Part shown: one piece after another, positions 46,086-54,255 of the stretch
Numbering within the stretch: position 1 is the stretch's first letter
How the letters are laid out: each line of letters starts with the position of its first letter
From: Bacillota bacterium
GTDB taxonomy: Bacteria; Bacillota_I; Bacilli_A; Erysipelotrichales; Erysipelotrichaceae
DNA length: 64,000 nucleotides
Assembly: GCA_023388995.1 (NCBI GenBank)
Contig: JAEWFD010000012.1
Coordinates: forward strand, 43,398 to 107,397
Direction: 5' to 3'
Position numbers and translations under genes: made by a program
The notes under the pieces: model-generated
Database searches by the model: none
Told to the model about the DNA's origin: nothing
The model's input: the letters and a program-made list of their open reading frames with translations, nothing else

Positions 46086-46409
46086 TTATCTTGTGATATC
46101 ATAAGGCCAGGACAAAATCCCGCCTAAATCTGAAAGATGGCGGTATCCCATCTTTTTCAGCATGAAATAGGCCGATCTGCTTCTGGCACCGCTGTGACAA
46201 ATGACAATGACATGCATATCCTGATTGGGATAGCGCTTTGCCATTTGTGCCGGTATCTGATCTAATTCTAAATTGACGCTTCCCGCCACATGCCCTTCCC
46301 GGTATTCCTGCGGCGTGCGCACATCTAATAGCAATGCTTGTTTTTGCTGCACTAAAGTCCTGGCTTCTTGAGGACTAATTCTGGTTGTTGACTGAAACAT
46401 TGTAAACAT
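46086..46409 (-). CDS. Rhodanese-domain sulfurtransferase
   Basis: A 107-residue single rhodanese domain. The active-site loop is ICHSGARSRSA (Cys about 71), and the substrate region LLLDVRTPQEYREGHVAGSVNLE is typical. It probably carries persulfide sulfur for the CoA-disulfide reductase encoded downstream. SD GGAG is 6 bases before the ATG. Its start lies 28 bases from the divergent Crp/Fnr-type regulator gene, suggesting shared control. Confidence 0.92.
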   Translation of the reverse strand: MFTMFQSTTRISPQEARTLVQQKQALLLDVRTPQEYREGHVAGSVNLELDQIPAQMAKRYPNQDMHVIVICHSGARSRSAYFMLKKMGYRHLSDLGGILSWPYDITR

Positions 46410-46437
46410 ACATTTCTCCTGAAAGGGGGCTACCCAT

Positions 46438-47100
46438 TTGCATCCACTAGCTTCATTAATTCCGTTCTATTCACATCTTAATGATGAACATCGCCTTGCA
46501 TTGCAGACCCAATGCCAAACTTACACCGTATCGAAAGGCACCTTTCTTGCTGACCATGACACCTTATGCCTTGGCTTGTTTTTCGTCCTGAACGGCCAGC
46601 TGCGCTCCTTCATTCGTCATGCGGACGGCAAGGAAATTACCTTATTCCGGCTGCTGGATCATGACGGCTGCATCTTAGGTGCTACCTGCAGCTTGAAGAA
46701 CATTTCATTTGATATCCGGTTTTATGTCGAGGCAGATACAACACTCCTTGTCATTCCCGCAAAACTTTACGAGTTGCTGCAAGAGCGCTATCCGGCTGTC
46801 AAAGACTTTGCTCTGGCAATGATGTCAACACGGCTTAGCGAAGTCATGTGGATCGTTGAGCAATTTGCCTTCCACTCATTGGATAAAAGACTTGCAACCG
46901 CCTTGCTTGCTTATTCTGCTTTGCAGGAAACAGATGAAATCATAGCCACGCACGAAGAAATTGCCCAGCAAATCGGATCCGCAAGAGAAGTCGTATCCCG
47001 CACCCTGAAATATTTCGAGCAAGAAGGATATGTAACACTGTCGCGCAAGAAGATTTGTATTCTGCAAAGAAAAGAATTGACTGCCGTATCGGATCGCTGA
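46438..47100 (+). CDS. Crp/Fnr-family transcription regulator
   Basis: A 220-residue regulator with a cyclic-nucleotide-binding-like effector domain (about 10-130) and a C-terminal winged helix-turn-helix (HEEIAQQIGSAREVVSRTLKYFEQEGYVTLSR). No N-terminal FNR-type cysteine cluster is present, so the signal may be another redox or sulfur species; cysteines at about 26, 44, 78 and 84 are candidates. The start is a TTG at 46438 with GAAAGGGGG upstream; no ATG fits. Divergent from the rhodanese/CoADR unit, so it is a likely regulator of that unit. Confidence 0.88.
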   Translation: MHPLASLIPFYSHLNDEHRLALQTQCQTYTVSKGTFLADHDTLCLGLFFVLNGQLRSFIRHADGKEITLFRLLDHDGCILGATCSLKNISFDIRFYVEADTTLLVIPAKLYELLQERYPAVKDFALAMMSTRLSEVMWIVEQFAFHSLDKRLATALLAYSALQETDEIIATHEEIAQQIGSAREVVSRTLKYFEQEGYVTLSRKKICILQRKELTAVSDR

Positions 47101-47117
47101 TGTTCAGCTAATACCAG

Positions 47118-47207
47118 TATACGATAGTCTTTTTTTTGCTTCAGTGACTTAATCACCAAACAGGTCTTGCACAAAAAAAGCTTCTTTTGATCAGAAGCTA
47201 TCGTATA
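47118..47207. repeat. Perfect 10-base inverted repeat enclosing a terminator
   Basis: TATACGATAG (47118-47127) is the exact reverse complement of CTATCGTATA (47198-47207). The 70 bases between contain the nptA terminator. Located between convergent genes. Confidence 0.6.
47171..47199 (-). terminator. Terminator of Na/Pi cotransporter gene
   Basis: AGCTTCT (47179-47185) pairs with AGAAGCT (47193-47199). On the minus strand it is followed by seven T. Confidence 0.88.
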
Positions 47208-48854
47208 TTAAGAATTGAATTCCACTACTTTTAAGGAAAATTGTGAATCTCTGCATTCTTCCGCAATATTCATAATATGGTCACTAATTCTTTCCAGATC
47301 GGTCAGCATTTCGGAGAATGTTACGCAGCTGCGAGCATCACATTTTTCTTCTTTCAGCTGTTCAATGAGCCCTTGGCGGTACTGGAACGTCATCTCATCA
47401 ATTCGTTCTTCATCTTTCTCAACACTTGTAAATTTGTCACTTTGAGTATGGAAAGAAATCAAATCAATCAAATGCAAGCTATTTTTGATAACCACATACA
47501 TATTGTTCAACTCATCAATCATTTCCGCATCAAATACAAATTCTTTTTCGTTCATCATCTTCACATACTGCGCTAAGTTATAAGTATGGTCTGCGATCCG
47601 TTCGATATCATTGGATATGCGGAACAAAGAGTTGCACTTTACAGAGTCCTCCTGCAGCATGGTTAATCCTGACACCTGTCCCATATATTTGATGGTTTCA
47701 TGATTCAGATAGTTTATCATATCTTCGTTGGTGTCAATTTTCTCGAACTCCAGCTGCTTCCCGTCAAGCAGGGAATCCAGTGTCAACTGAAAGCTTTCTA
47801 CCGTAAATTCAAACATCCGGTATACTTCTTGTTTTAAAGAAGTGAATGCCAAAGCGAATGTTCCCAATTTTCCTTCATCAAAGAAAATCATCCGCATTTG
47901 TTTTTGGTATTCATACTCCTTCACCGGCAACAAAACTTTTGTGAAGTTTGCAAGCTGAATGCCAAATGGCAATAGCAATACTGTCGTAACAATATTAAAA
48001 ATTGTATGTAAGTTGGCAATTTGCTTCATTGGCTCCATCGGATTCCACCCAATTAACATATCAATAATCGGTGTAAATTGGACTATTCCCACAAAGATGG
48101 CTGTTCCAATGACATTAAATAGAATATGAATTAATGTTGCACGTTTCGCATTGCGATTTGCACCAAGTGCCGCCAAGAAAGCTGTAATGCATGTTCCGAT
48201 ATTTTGTCCGAACAAAATATAAGCTGAACTATGCAACCCAATCAGTCCGCTAGCAGCCAATGACTGCAAGATTCCCACAGAAGCCGAAGAACTTTGAATA
48301 ACTGCTGTAAATACAGCTCCCACCAGAATACCAATAACCGGATTTCTAAAAGATGTCATCAACGAAATAAATTGAGCATTGTTGCGCAATGGCTGCATCG
48401 CACTGCTCATTAGGCCCATCCCGATAAATAAAATTCCCAAGCCGGCAATAATTTCTCCATAGTGTGTTACTTTTTCATTCTTAAAAAAAGAACACATTAC
48501 AACTCCGACAATTGCCATAACCGGGGCAATCATCCCAACATCTAAGGCAATCAATTGGCCTGTGATGGTCGTTCCGATATTCGCTCCCATAATCAGCCAT
48601 ACAGCTTGGGTCAACTTCATCAATCCTGAGTTGACAAAACCTACAACCATGACTGTTGTTCCTGAAGAACTTTGAATCAAGGCTGTAATAATCGCACCTA
48701 CCAATACGCCAATAAAACGATTGGCAGTTAGTTTCTCTAAAATTACCTGCATCTTATTACCAGCGACTAACTCCAACCCATCCGACATCATTTTCATACC
48801 GTACAAGAATAAAGATAAACCGCCTAATAATGTTAAAACATTTTCCAGTTCCAT
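47208..48854 (-). CDS. Na+/phosphate cotransporter family protein with PhoU-like tail
   Basis: A 548-residue protein. The membrane part (about 1-315) has the two inverted PNaS repeats with their QSSS motifs, LIQSSSGTTVMVVGF and VIQSSSASVGILQ, and GANIGTT/GQNIGTC partners. The cytoplasmic part (about 335-540) is a PhoU-like helical bundle (ISNDIERIADHTYNLAQ, LTDLERISDHIMNIAEE). Expected role: Na+-driven phosphate transport, direction uncertain for this bacterial class. SD AAAGGG; a -10 TATAAT lies on the minus strand at 48893-48898. Confidence 0.92.
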   Translation of the reverse strand: MELENVLTLLGGLSLFLYGMKMMSDGLELVAGNKMQVILEKLTANRFIGVLVGAIITALIQSSSGTTVMVVGFVNSGLMKLTQAVWLIMGANIGTTITGQLIALDVGMIAPVMAIVGVVMCSFFKNEKVTHYGEIIAGLGILFIGMGLMSSAMQPLRNNAQFISLMTSFRNPVIGILVGAVFTAVIQSSSASVGILQSLAASGLIGLHSSAYILFGQNIGTCITAFLAALGANRNAKRATLIHILFNVIGTAIFVGIVQFTPIIDMLIGWNPMEPMKQIANLHTIFNIVTTVLLLPFGIQLANFTKVLLPVKEYEYQKQMRMIFFDEGKLGTFALAFTSLKQEVYRMFEFTVESFQLTLDSLLDGKQLEFEKIDTNEDMINYLNHETIKYMGQVSGLTMLQEDSVKCNSLFRISNDIERIADHTYNLAQYVKMMNEKEFVFDAEMIDELNNMYVVIKNSLHLIDLISFHTQSDKFTSVEKDEERIDEMTFQYRQGLIEQLKEEKCDARSCVTFSEMLTDLERISDHIMNIAEECRDSQFSLKVVEFNS

Positions 48855-48960
48855 GTTTTCCCTTTCCTCTTATCACACAATACTACCGTATTATTATACC
48901 TTAAAGACAGGTTTTGTTACCACTGTATTTTCAAGGTAATCGCTTACACCATACTACTTT

Positions 48961-49009
48961 TATACAATTTCGGACAAAATAAATCATGACAATTCACTCA
49001 AATTGTATA
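48961..49009. repeat. Perfect 10-base inverted repeat in intergenic region
   Basis: TATACAATTT (48961-48970) is the exact reverse complement of AAATTGTATA (49000-49009), spacer 29 bases. No ORF here. It could be an operator pair upstream of the Na/Pi cotransporter gene or a large hairpin. Confidence 0.45.
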
Positions 49010-49043
49010 TATTACGTAAATTCTTTGCAAAGAAACAACACCA

Positions 49044-49071
49044 CAAAAAAAAGAAGTTGGCAATACTTCTC
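49044..49071 (-). terminator. Terminator of GAF-GGDEF gene
   Basis: AGAAGT (49052-49057) pairs with ACTTCT (49065-49070). On the minus strand it is followed by a long T run; T residues also lie on the other side. Confidence 0.85.
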
Positions 49072-49088
49072 TTTTTTCTGCATATTTT

Positions 49089-50081
49089 TTACTGCTGCCG
49101 CATCAGTTTATGCTGGCGCTTCATTTCATACATGCGCTGATCTGCAAGTTCCATCAGCTGTTCAATATCAGCACCATCTTTTGTCGTTGATGCATAACCG
49201 TAGCTAATGCAAAGCTGCAAGCTATGCTGTTCAAATACCAATGGCGGCATAAATTGCTTCGCAATGGATGCCTGCAATAAAGGGATCGATGCTTCGGCAC
49301 TCAGAATGCCAAATTCATCACCGCCCAGACGCGATACTGTATCGGTATCCTTTGCTGCTTTGCGCAGCCGGTTCGCCAATTCCTTGATTGCAGCATCTCC
49401 TGCACGATGCCCGTACACATCATTGATCTCTTTCAGGCCATCCATATCAATTATCACTACGGCAAAGGGTTCCTCTGCATAACGAGCTGCCTTTGAGCGC
49501 AGTTTTTGGTAAAACAGAGCCCGGTTTGATAATCCTGTCAGGTTGTCATGCATTGCCATGTGCAGCAATTCCCGTTCTTCATTTTGGATCGCATAATGCA
49601 TTGCTGCCGCAATCAGATTCGACATCAGTTTTAACACATCAATATCATCTTCATGAAACGCATTCACTTTCCGAGCCAGCACCTTCAAAATACCAACCAC
49701 TTCATTCTCGCATAGCAGCGGAACAACAATCATTGATCGCAGACCAATTTTGCGGCATGCTTCTTTGTTTACGCGATCGTCTGCTTCAATGTCATTGCAT
49801 AGCAGCGGAACTCTTTCCCTGATGCAGGCACCGGACAAGCTTTTTTCTATTTCAAGCCGCAATCCTAAAAACTTGTTCGCCATTCCGGAAGATGCACTAT
49901 AAACAATGCCTGTATTCTGCACCAATTCCACAGCAGCACCATCAGCCGCAACGATATGCTGCGCCTTGTGAACTACCATATTCATAATATTTCCCAAATC
50001 GATACCTTGCTGTACGACAGCCGTCTGCACCTCGATAATTTCCAGCAATTTCTCATTGCTGATTTTAGCCGTGTGATTCAT
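49089..50081 (-). CDS. GAF-GGDEF diguanylate cyclase
   Basis: A 330-residue soluble signalling protein. An N-terminal GAF sensor domain spans about 20-165 (IGLRSMIVVPLLCENEVVGILKV). The C-terminal GGDEF domain spans about 175-325 with DNLTGLSNRALF, IDMDGLKEINDVYGHRAGD and the intact catalytic loop RLGGDEFGIL. It should make cyclic di-GMP in response to a small molecule or redox state. The product-inhibition I-site position reads KDTD instead of RxxD. ATG 50081 follows AAAGGA at 7 bases, 20 bases after the ZIP gene, so both are probably cotranscribed. Confidence 0.9.
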   Translation of the reverse strand: MNHTAKISNEKLLEIIEVQTAVVQQGIDLGNIMNMVVHKAQHIVAADGAAVELVQNTGIVYSASSGMANKFLGLRLEIEKSLSGACIRERVPLLCNDIEADDRVNKEACRKIGLRSMIVVPLLCENEVVGILKVLARKVNAFHEDDIDVLKLMSNLIAAAMHYAIQNEERELLHMAMHDNLTGLSNRALFYQKLRSKAARYAEEPFAVVIIDMDGLKEINDVYGHRAGDAAIKELANRLRKAAKDTDTVSRLGGDEFGILSAEASIPLLQASIAKQFMPPLVFEQHSLQLCISYGYASTTKDGADIEQLMELADQRMYEMKRQHKLMRQQ

Positions 50082-50101
50082 CTGCAAATCCTTTCCGTTT
50101 T

Positions 50102-50929
50102 TTAACCTAATGCAACATCCAATACCATCATGACAATGAACCCCATCATGCATCCCATCGTTGCCAAATGAGTGCCATGGTGATCATCTGTTTGTGATTG
50201 CGGGATTAATTCTTCCACCACTACATAAATCATCGCACCCGCCGCAAATGATAAAGCATACGGAAGCAGCGGCTGAATTGCCACCACCAATGCTGCACCG
50301 ACAACACCGGCGATTGGTTCTACGATACCCGATGCTTGCCCGTACAAGAAGGCTTTCCAGTTCGACAATCCTTCATTCTTCAATGGAATAGACACTGCGG
50401 CACCTTCAGGAAAATTTTGAATCCCGATGCCCAAAGCAACGCCCAAAGAAGCCAAGATCGCGGCTTGATTGCCGCTGGCAACAGCTCCTGCAATGGCGGC
50501 ACCAACAGCCAACCCTTCCGGAATATTATGCAAAGTAACGGAAAGCACCAGCAAAATAGATCTGCGCAGCTTCGTTTTGATTCCTTCGCTTTCACCATCT
50601 TTGCTCATAAAGTGCATATGCGGAATGATATGGTCTGCCCCCAATAGAAAAAGACCGCCAGCCGCAAACCCTACCGCCGCAACTAGCCATGCCGGCAATG
50701 TTCCCTCATGGGCCAATTCCAATGCTGGTTCCAGCAAGGACCAGAAACTTGCCGCAATCATGACGCCGCTGGCAAAGCCAAGCATTGTGCTGTACATCGT
50801 CTGACTCAATTTGCGAAAGAAGAATACCATTGCAGCCCCTAGTGCTGTTACACCCCAAGTAAATAAGGTCGCATATAATGCAAGCATCACAGCATTTTGT
50901 TTATAAATAAAAGAAAGAAAATATTCCAT
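50102..50929 (-). CDS. ZIP-family metal transporter
   Basis: A 275-residue ZIP (ZupT/GufA-like) transporter with about eight membrane segments. The metal-path motifs HNIPEGLAVG and QNFPEGAAVS lie in the fourth and fifth segments. A short His-containing loop (HIIPHMHFM) precedes them, and a C-terminal DDHHGTH follows. Expected role: uptake of zinc or other divalent metals. ATG 50929 has AGGAGG 5 bases upstream; the longer frame to 51010 lacks an SD. Confidence 0.92.
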   Translation of the reverse strand: MEYFLSFIYKQNAVMLALYATLFTWGVTALGAAMVFFFRKLSQTMYSTMLGFASGVMIAASFWSLLEPALELAHEGTLPAWLVAAVGFAAGGLFLLGADHIIPHMHFMSKDGESEGIKTKLRRSILLVLSVTLHNIPEGLAVGAAIAGAVASGNQAAILASLGVALGIGIQNFPEGAAVSIPLKNEGLSNWKAFLYGQASGIVEPIAGVVGAALVVAIQPLLPYALSFAAGAMIYVVVEELIPQSQTDDHHGTHLATMGCMMGFIVMMVLDVALG

Positions 50930-51084
50930 AATAACCTCCTGCTCTAATCCATCTAATATAGTATCGTATTTCGCTTGAAAAACAACTAGTTTGATACTTG
51001 TTTTCCGCATTTCAGGCCAATTGCCTTGAAAAAGTTACGCATAAGTGGCTTCGCTCACGGAATAGACTACACTAGGTGATCGCG

Positions 51085-51741
51085 ATGAAACGACTTTTTA
51101 CTCTTGCGGCAAGTTTCTTTTTTCTGTTTACGAACTCTGTTCATGCTACTAGTTCCATCTATGATCTGCAGCTGAATGGCAAATACCAATCCGTACAAGC
51201 CAAGAATGCGGACATCATCGGATGGATTACCATTCCCCATACAACTGTATCCTATCCGCTTATGCAGACAACAGACAATGACTACTACCTGCATCATAAT
51301 GCGTATCGGAAAAAGGCAGCTCAAGGAGCTATTTTTATGGACTTTCGAAATCAGCCAGACTTTTCCGATCAGCAGACAATCATTTATGGACATACCTTGA
51401 AAAACAGTGAGCAGATGTTCTCCGCACTGCATCCCTTCAGCACCCAAAGCTTCTATGAATCTTCTCCTTACATCATCATTTCCCTGCCAGATGAAATTCG
51501 CTATTATAAGATCTTTGCTTCTTATACTACCGATATTTCCTTTTATTACTTAGATATTCAATTTACCGCGCAAGAGTTTGCAAGCTATCAAGGAGAAATC
51601 AGCAGAAGAAGTATCTTGAAAAGCCTTGTTACGTACCAGCAAGAAGCGAATATTCTGACTCTCTCCACTTGTTCGTTGCGGGATGATCGTTCTCGTTTCG
51701 TAATTCACGCGGTATTGATCGATGCAAGGCAGGTACCTTGA
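51085..51741 (+). CDS. srtB: Class B sortase
   Basis: A 218-residue sortase. An N-terminal signal anchor (about 1-21, ending in SVHA) leads to a sortase fold with ADIIGWITIPHTTVSYPLMQ, the class B opening. The catalytic His is in IIYGHTLKNSEQMF, Cys in LTLSTCSL and Arg in RSRFVIHA. Class B enzymes anchor surface or haem-uptake proteins, often with NPQTN-like sorting signals; no substrate gene is in this window. ATG 51085 is taken over the upstream GTG. The lipid-anchored amidase gene starts one base after its stop. Confidence 0.92.
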   Translation: MKRLFTLAASFFFLFTNSVHATSSIYDLQLNGKYQSVQAKNADIIGWITIPHTTVSYPLMQTTDNDYYLHHNAYRKKAAQGAIFMDFRNQPDFSDQQTIIYGHTLKNSEQMFSALHPFSTQSFYESSPYIIISLPDEIRYYKIFASYTTDISFYYLDIQFTAQEFASYQGEISRRSILKSLVTYQQEANILTLSTCSLRDDRSRFVIHAVLIDARQVP

Positions 51742-51742
51742 T

Positions 51743-52789
51743 ATGCGAACATGCAAAAAAACGCTGCTCTGGATTTGGGCTTTCGTCATACTATGCGGTT
51801 GCCTCAACCAAAAAGCAGCGATGAAAATCAAAAAAGATGTTTCTATGTATCGCTTTCCAAGTCACAATGCTGAAGTCATCCGGCAAATTAAACGGCAGGA
51901 ACCGGTTGATCTGATTCTGCGCTATGGATCTTGGTGCCTGATTCAAGTACAGCAGGAAATTGGCTATATAGATTGCGAAGCTCTGCCTTTAAAACGGCTG
52001 GAAGGCAAACTATCTAATAAAACTGTCATTTTGGATGCCGGTCATGGCGGCAGTGAAGCTGGTGCTCAATACTTTGGTACGATGGAAAAAGATATTAACC
52101 AAGTCTATACCACCAAAGTCGCTCAGGTATTGGAAAAACAAGGAATTAATGTGATTCTGACGCGCAAGCAGGACCAAACAACTCATCTCTACACACGAAG
52201 CTCAATTGCTAATTTGGTGGCATTATTATCCCTTTATTTACAAAATCCTGAAAGTAAATCCAAGCAGGAACTAGAATCCTATATGGATGAACTGCAAAAC
52301 ATTATCCTGCAAGATCCCAGGTTTACACCTCCTTTATATCAAAAAAACATTGAATCAAATGCTATCAATGCCCGTTTGCAGCGATTATTGGATCTCACCA
52401 GCCAAGTACAGGATATCCCGTTTGTATCCATTCACAGCAATTCAACACCATCTACAGCCAAAAAACGTAAAGGCCTGGAACTCATACTGACCGACGATAC
52501 TATTTCAGAGTTTTATCCCGGATATGGGACAACGTATGATATGGATCAACGCAAGCGGCTGCGGGATGCATTGCTTGAGGCAATTAAAGAGGAAACAGAA
52601 ATACCGTTGCGTAGCCCTTATTCCGGAAACTATGCTATTTTGCGGGAAACAAGCATCCCCGCTATCCTTATTGAAATAGGCTATCTGAATCATGAGGAAG
52701 AACATCAAAATCTGATCGACCCCCGTTATCAGACAAAGCTAACAAAAGCCATTGGGCAAGGTATTGAACAATGGCTGGCGGAATCATAG
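51743..52789 (+). CDS. N-acetylmuramoyl-L-alanine amidase (Amidase_3), probable lipoprotein
   Basis: A 348-residue cell-wall hydrolase cleaving the lactyl-amide bond of peptidoglycan. The N-terminal hydrophobic segment ends in a lipobox-like LCGC (about residues 17-20), so the protein may be lipid-anchored. An SH3-like domain (about 30-85) precedes the zinc amidase domain. Zinc ligands: VILDAGHGG (His), MEKDIN (Glu), FVSIHSNS (His); catalytic Glu in LIEIGYLNH. A helical insertion (about 165-230) sits within the catalytic domain. Start ATG 51743 with AGGT upstream, immediately after the sortase stop, so the two are cotranslated. Confidence 0.9.
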   Translation: MRTCKKTLLWIWAFVILCGCLNQKAAMKIKKDVSMYRFPSHNAEVIRQIKRQEPVDLILRYGSWCLIQVQQEIGYIDCEALPLKRLEGKLSNKTVILDAGHGGSEAGAQYFGTMEKDINQVYTTKVAQVLEKQGINVILTRKQDQTTHLYTRSSIANLVALLSLYLQNPESKSKQELESYMDELQNIILQDPRFTPPLYQKNIESNAINARLQRLLDLTSQVQDIPFVSIHSNSTPSTAKKRKGLELILTDDTISEFYPGYGTTYDMDQRKRLRDALLEAIKEETEIPLRSPYSGNYAILRETSIPAILIEIGYLNHEEEHQNLIDPRYQTKLTKAIGQGIEQWLAES

Positions 52790-52843
52790 GAGTTCGATTC
52801 ATGTTTCAGAAGAATAGGAGTGAATAGCAGAAAGGACTTATGT

Positions 52844-53509
52844 ATGCAGCATATTTGCACCCTTTTAGGTTCTGATCCCCAGGCAGGCTGGCAGCTTTAT
52901 CAAAATCTTTTGCAAGTTTATGGAAACCACTATCTTTCCTGTGTCCAGGCGGCAAAATGCACGCCGCAGTATTTACAGTTTTTGCATGTGAAGATATTGT
53001 TGTTACGGGAAGACGATACTGACTTTCTCAGCAAGCATATGCCGGTGCTTATAGATCTGAAAGTTCATTGTTTCGTCGTAGGACAGGAATACTTCCCATC
53101 TAAATACGTCCATCTTATCTCATCGGTTACTCAAATGGCAATCTACAGTTCCCTGTTACCATGTCTGGCTCATTCCTCCTTGCAGCAAGCTGTCTTCCAT
53201 TATTGGCATCTTCCTAACATCCTTTATATCCAAGTCCATGAATGGGAAACCGCAGTCTTTTTCGCAGAGGGCATGCTCCTATTGTCCCATCCTAACTCCA
53301 ACTTCCGTGTTATGGTGAAACATGCTTTTCAAATGGAAGAATATTTCATCCGCAGTGACAGAATTCATGCATTGGAGGCAGGTCATCTGCGGCTGCAAAC
53401 AGGAAAAAGCCTGCCTTTAAAGGGGCAGGTTTCAATGCAGTTTCGCAGCATTTGCAGTTTGCTGTTGCCGGACTTATATATCCCTAGCGTTGATCAATGC
53501 CAAACTTGA
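52844..53509 (+). CDS. Unrecognised protein in sortase/amidase cluster
   Basis: A 221-residue protein that I do not recognise. It has no signal peptide or obvious membrane segment and is rich in His, Gln and Cys. Predicted mixed helix and strand, with stretches such as LDLKVHCFVVGQEYF-like hydrophobic strands around residues 70-90. It follows the amidase gene by 54 bases on the same strand. ATG 52844 has AAAGGA 7 bases upstream; the frame stays open to a GTG at 52820. Its last 26 bases overlap, tail to tail, the lipoprotein gene on the other strand. Function open. Confidence 0.6.
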   Translation: MQHICTLLGSDPQAGWQLYQNLLQVYGNHYLSCVQAAKCTPQYLQFLHVKILLLREDDTDFLSKHMPVLIDLKVHCFVVGQEYFPSKYVHLISSVTQMAIYSSLLPCLAHSSLQQAVFHYWHLPNILYIQVHEWETAVFFAEGMLLLSHPNSNFRVMVKHAFQMEEYFIRSDRIHALEAGHLRLQTGKSLPLKGQVSMQFRSICSLLLPDLYIPSVDQCQT

Positions 53510-54098
53510 CTTCTAATTGATTCTCTAATTCTCCCAGCGCATCATGCATTTTGCTTAGAATGCGCTCTTTTTCCATGAATTCTTCCTGACTTAGCTGTTT
53601 TTCATCGTAAGCAGCCTTCAAGATCGTCTGGTAGTTGATTAATCCATCTCCAATGGAATGGATTCCTTCTTGATATTGGTAAAATTGATCAAATTTTTCT
53701 GTCTCATCCTCTTTAGGCAATGAAACAGCTATTTGCTGTGATAATTCAGATATCAGGTTTCTAAAACCATCTACCCGCTCTTGAAAATCCTCCGCTTTAA
53801 AATGCGCAGTGGTTGTAGATGAATTTGTTTTCGTCGTGACAGGTGCTTTGGTTGTTTTCGATGGAGTTTTCTTAGTAACTTGTGTCGGAGGCTGCGTTGT
53901 TGTTGTGACGGCAGTTGTTGTGACAGAAGGCAAATGTATCTGCTGCAAGTCCGCGACCTTTTGAGTCAATGCATCTACTTGGACTTGCAATGCATCAATT
54001 TTCCTGATGAGTTCTGCTTCATGATAGTTGGATTGGGGTTGACATCCTGCCAATGCGAAACAGACCACTACCATTCCATAGCCAAATCGTTGTTTCAT
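53484..54098 (-). CDS. Lipoprotein with coiled coil and Thr-rich linker
   Basis: A 204-residue predicted lipoprotein. The signal peptide ends in the lipobox ALAGC (Cys about 19). A coiled coil follows (about 28-55, heptads ALQVQVDALTQKVADLQ), then a Thr/Pro/Lys-rich linker (about 58-98) and a helical C-terminal domain (about 100-204). The linker looks like a flexible wall-spanning segment. Not recognised beyond that. SD AGAGGT; a strong promoter lies upstream. Convergent with, and overlapping by 26 bases, the unrecognised gene on the plus strand. Confidence 0.8.
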   Translation of the reverse strand: MKQRFGYGMVVVCFALAGCQPQSNYHEAELIRKIDALQVQVDALTQKVADLQQIHLPSVTTTAVTTTTQPPTQVTKKTPSKTTKAPVTTKTNSSTTTAHFKAEDFQERVDGFRNLISELSQQIAVSLPKEDETEKFDQFYQYQEGIHSIGDGLINYQTILKAAYDEKQLSQEEFMEKERILSKMHDALGELENQLEVKFGIDQR

Positions 54099-54150
54099 AA
54101 GTACCTCTGCTATGTTCTTTCAGCTCTTTTGATCCTGTTCATGTTTCTGT

Positions 54151-54179
54151 AGTATATCATAAACTTTGCTATTTGCCAA
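54151..54179 (-). promoter_or_regulatory. Promoter of Thr-rich lipoprotein gene
   Basis: Minus strand -35 TTGGCA (54174-54179), 17-base spacer, extended -10 TGATATACT (TATACT at 54151-54156). One of the best promoters in the window. Confidence 0.7.
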
Positions 54180-54213
54180 TTGTTTGCGAGATAGTGGGCA
54201 AACCGGCAGCTAT

Positions 54214-54241
54214 CAAAAAAGATGACCCATCAGATCATCTT
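54214..54241 (-). terminator. Terminator of aldolase-PTS operon
   Basis: AGATGA (54220-54225) pairs with TCATCT (54235-54240). On the minus strand it is followed by a T run. Confidence 0.85.
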
Positions 54242-54255
54242 CTTTCCTGCAGCTG

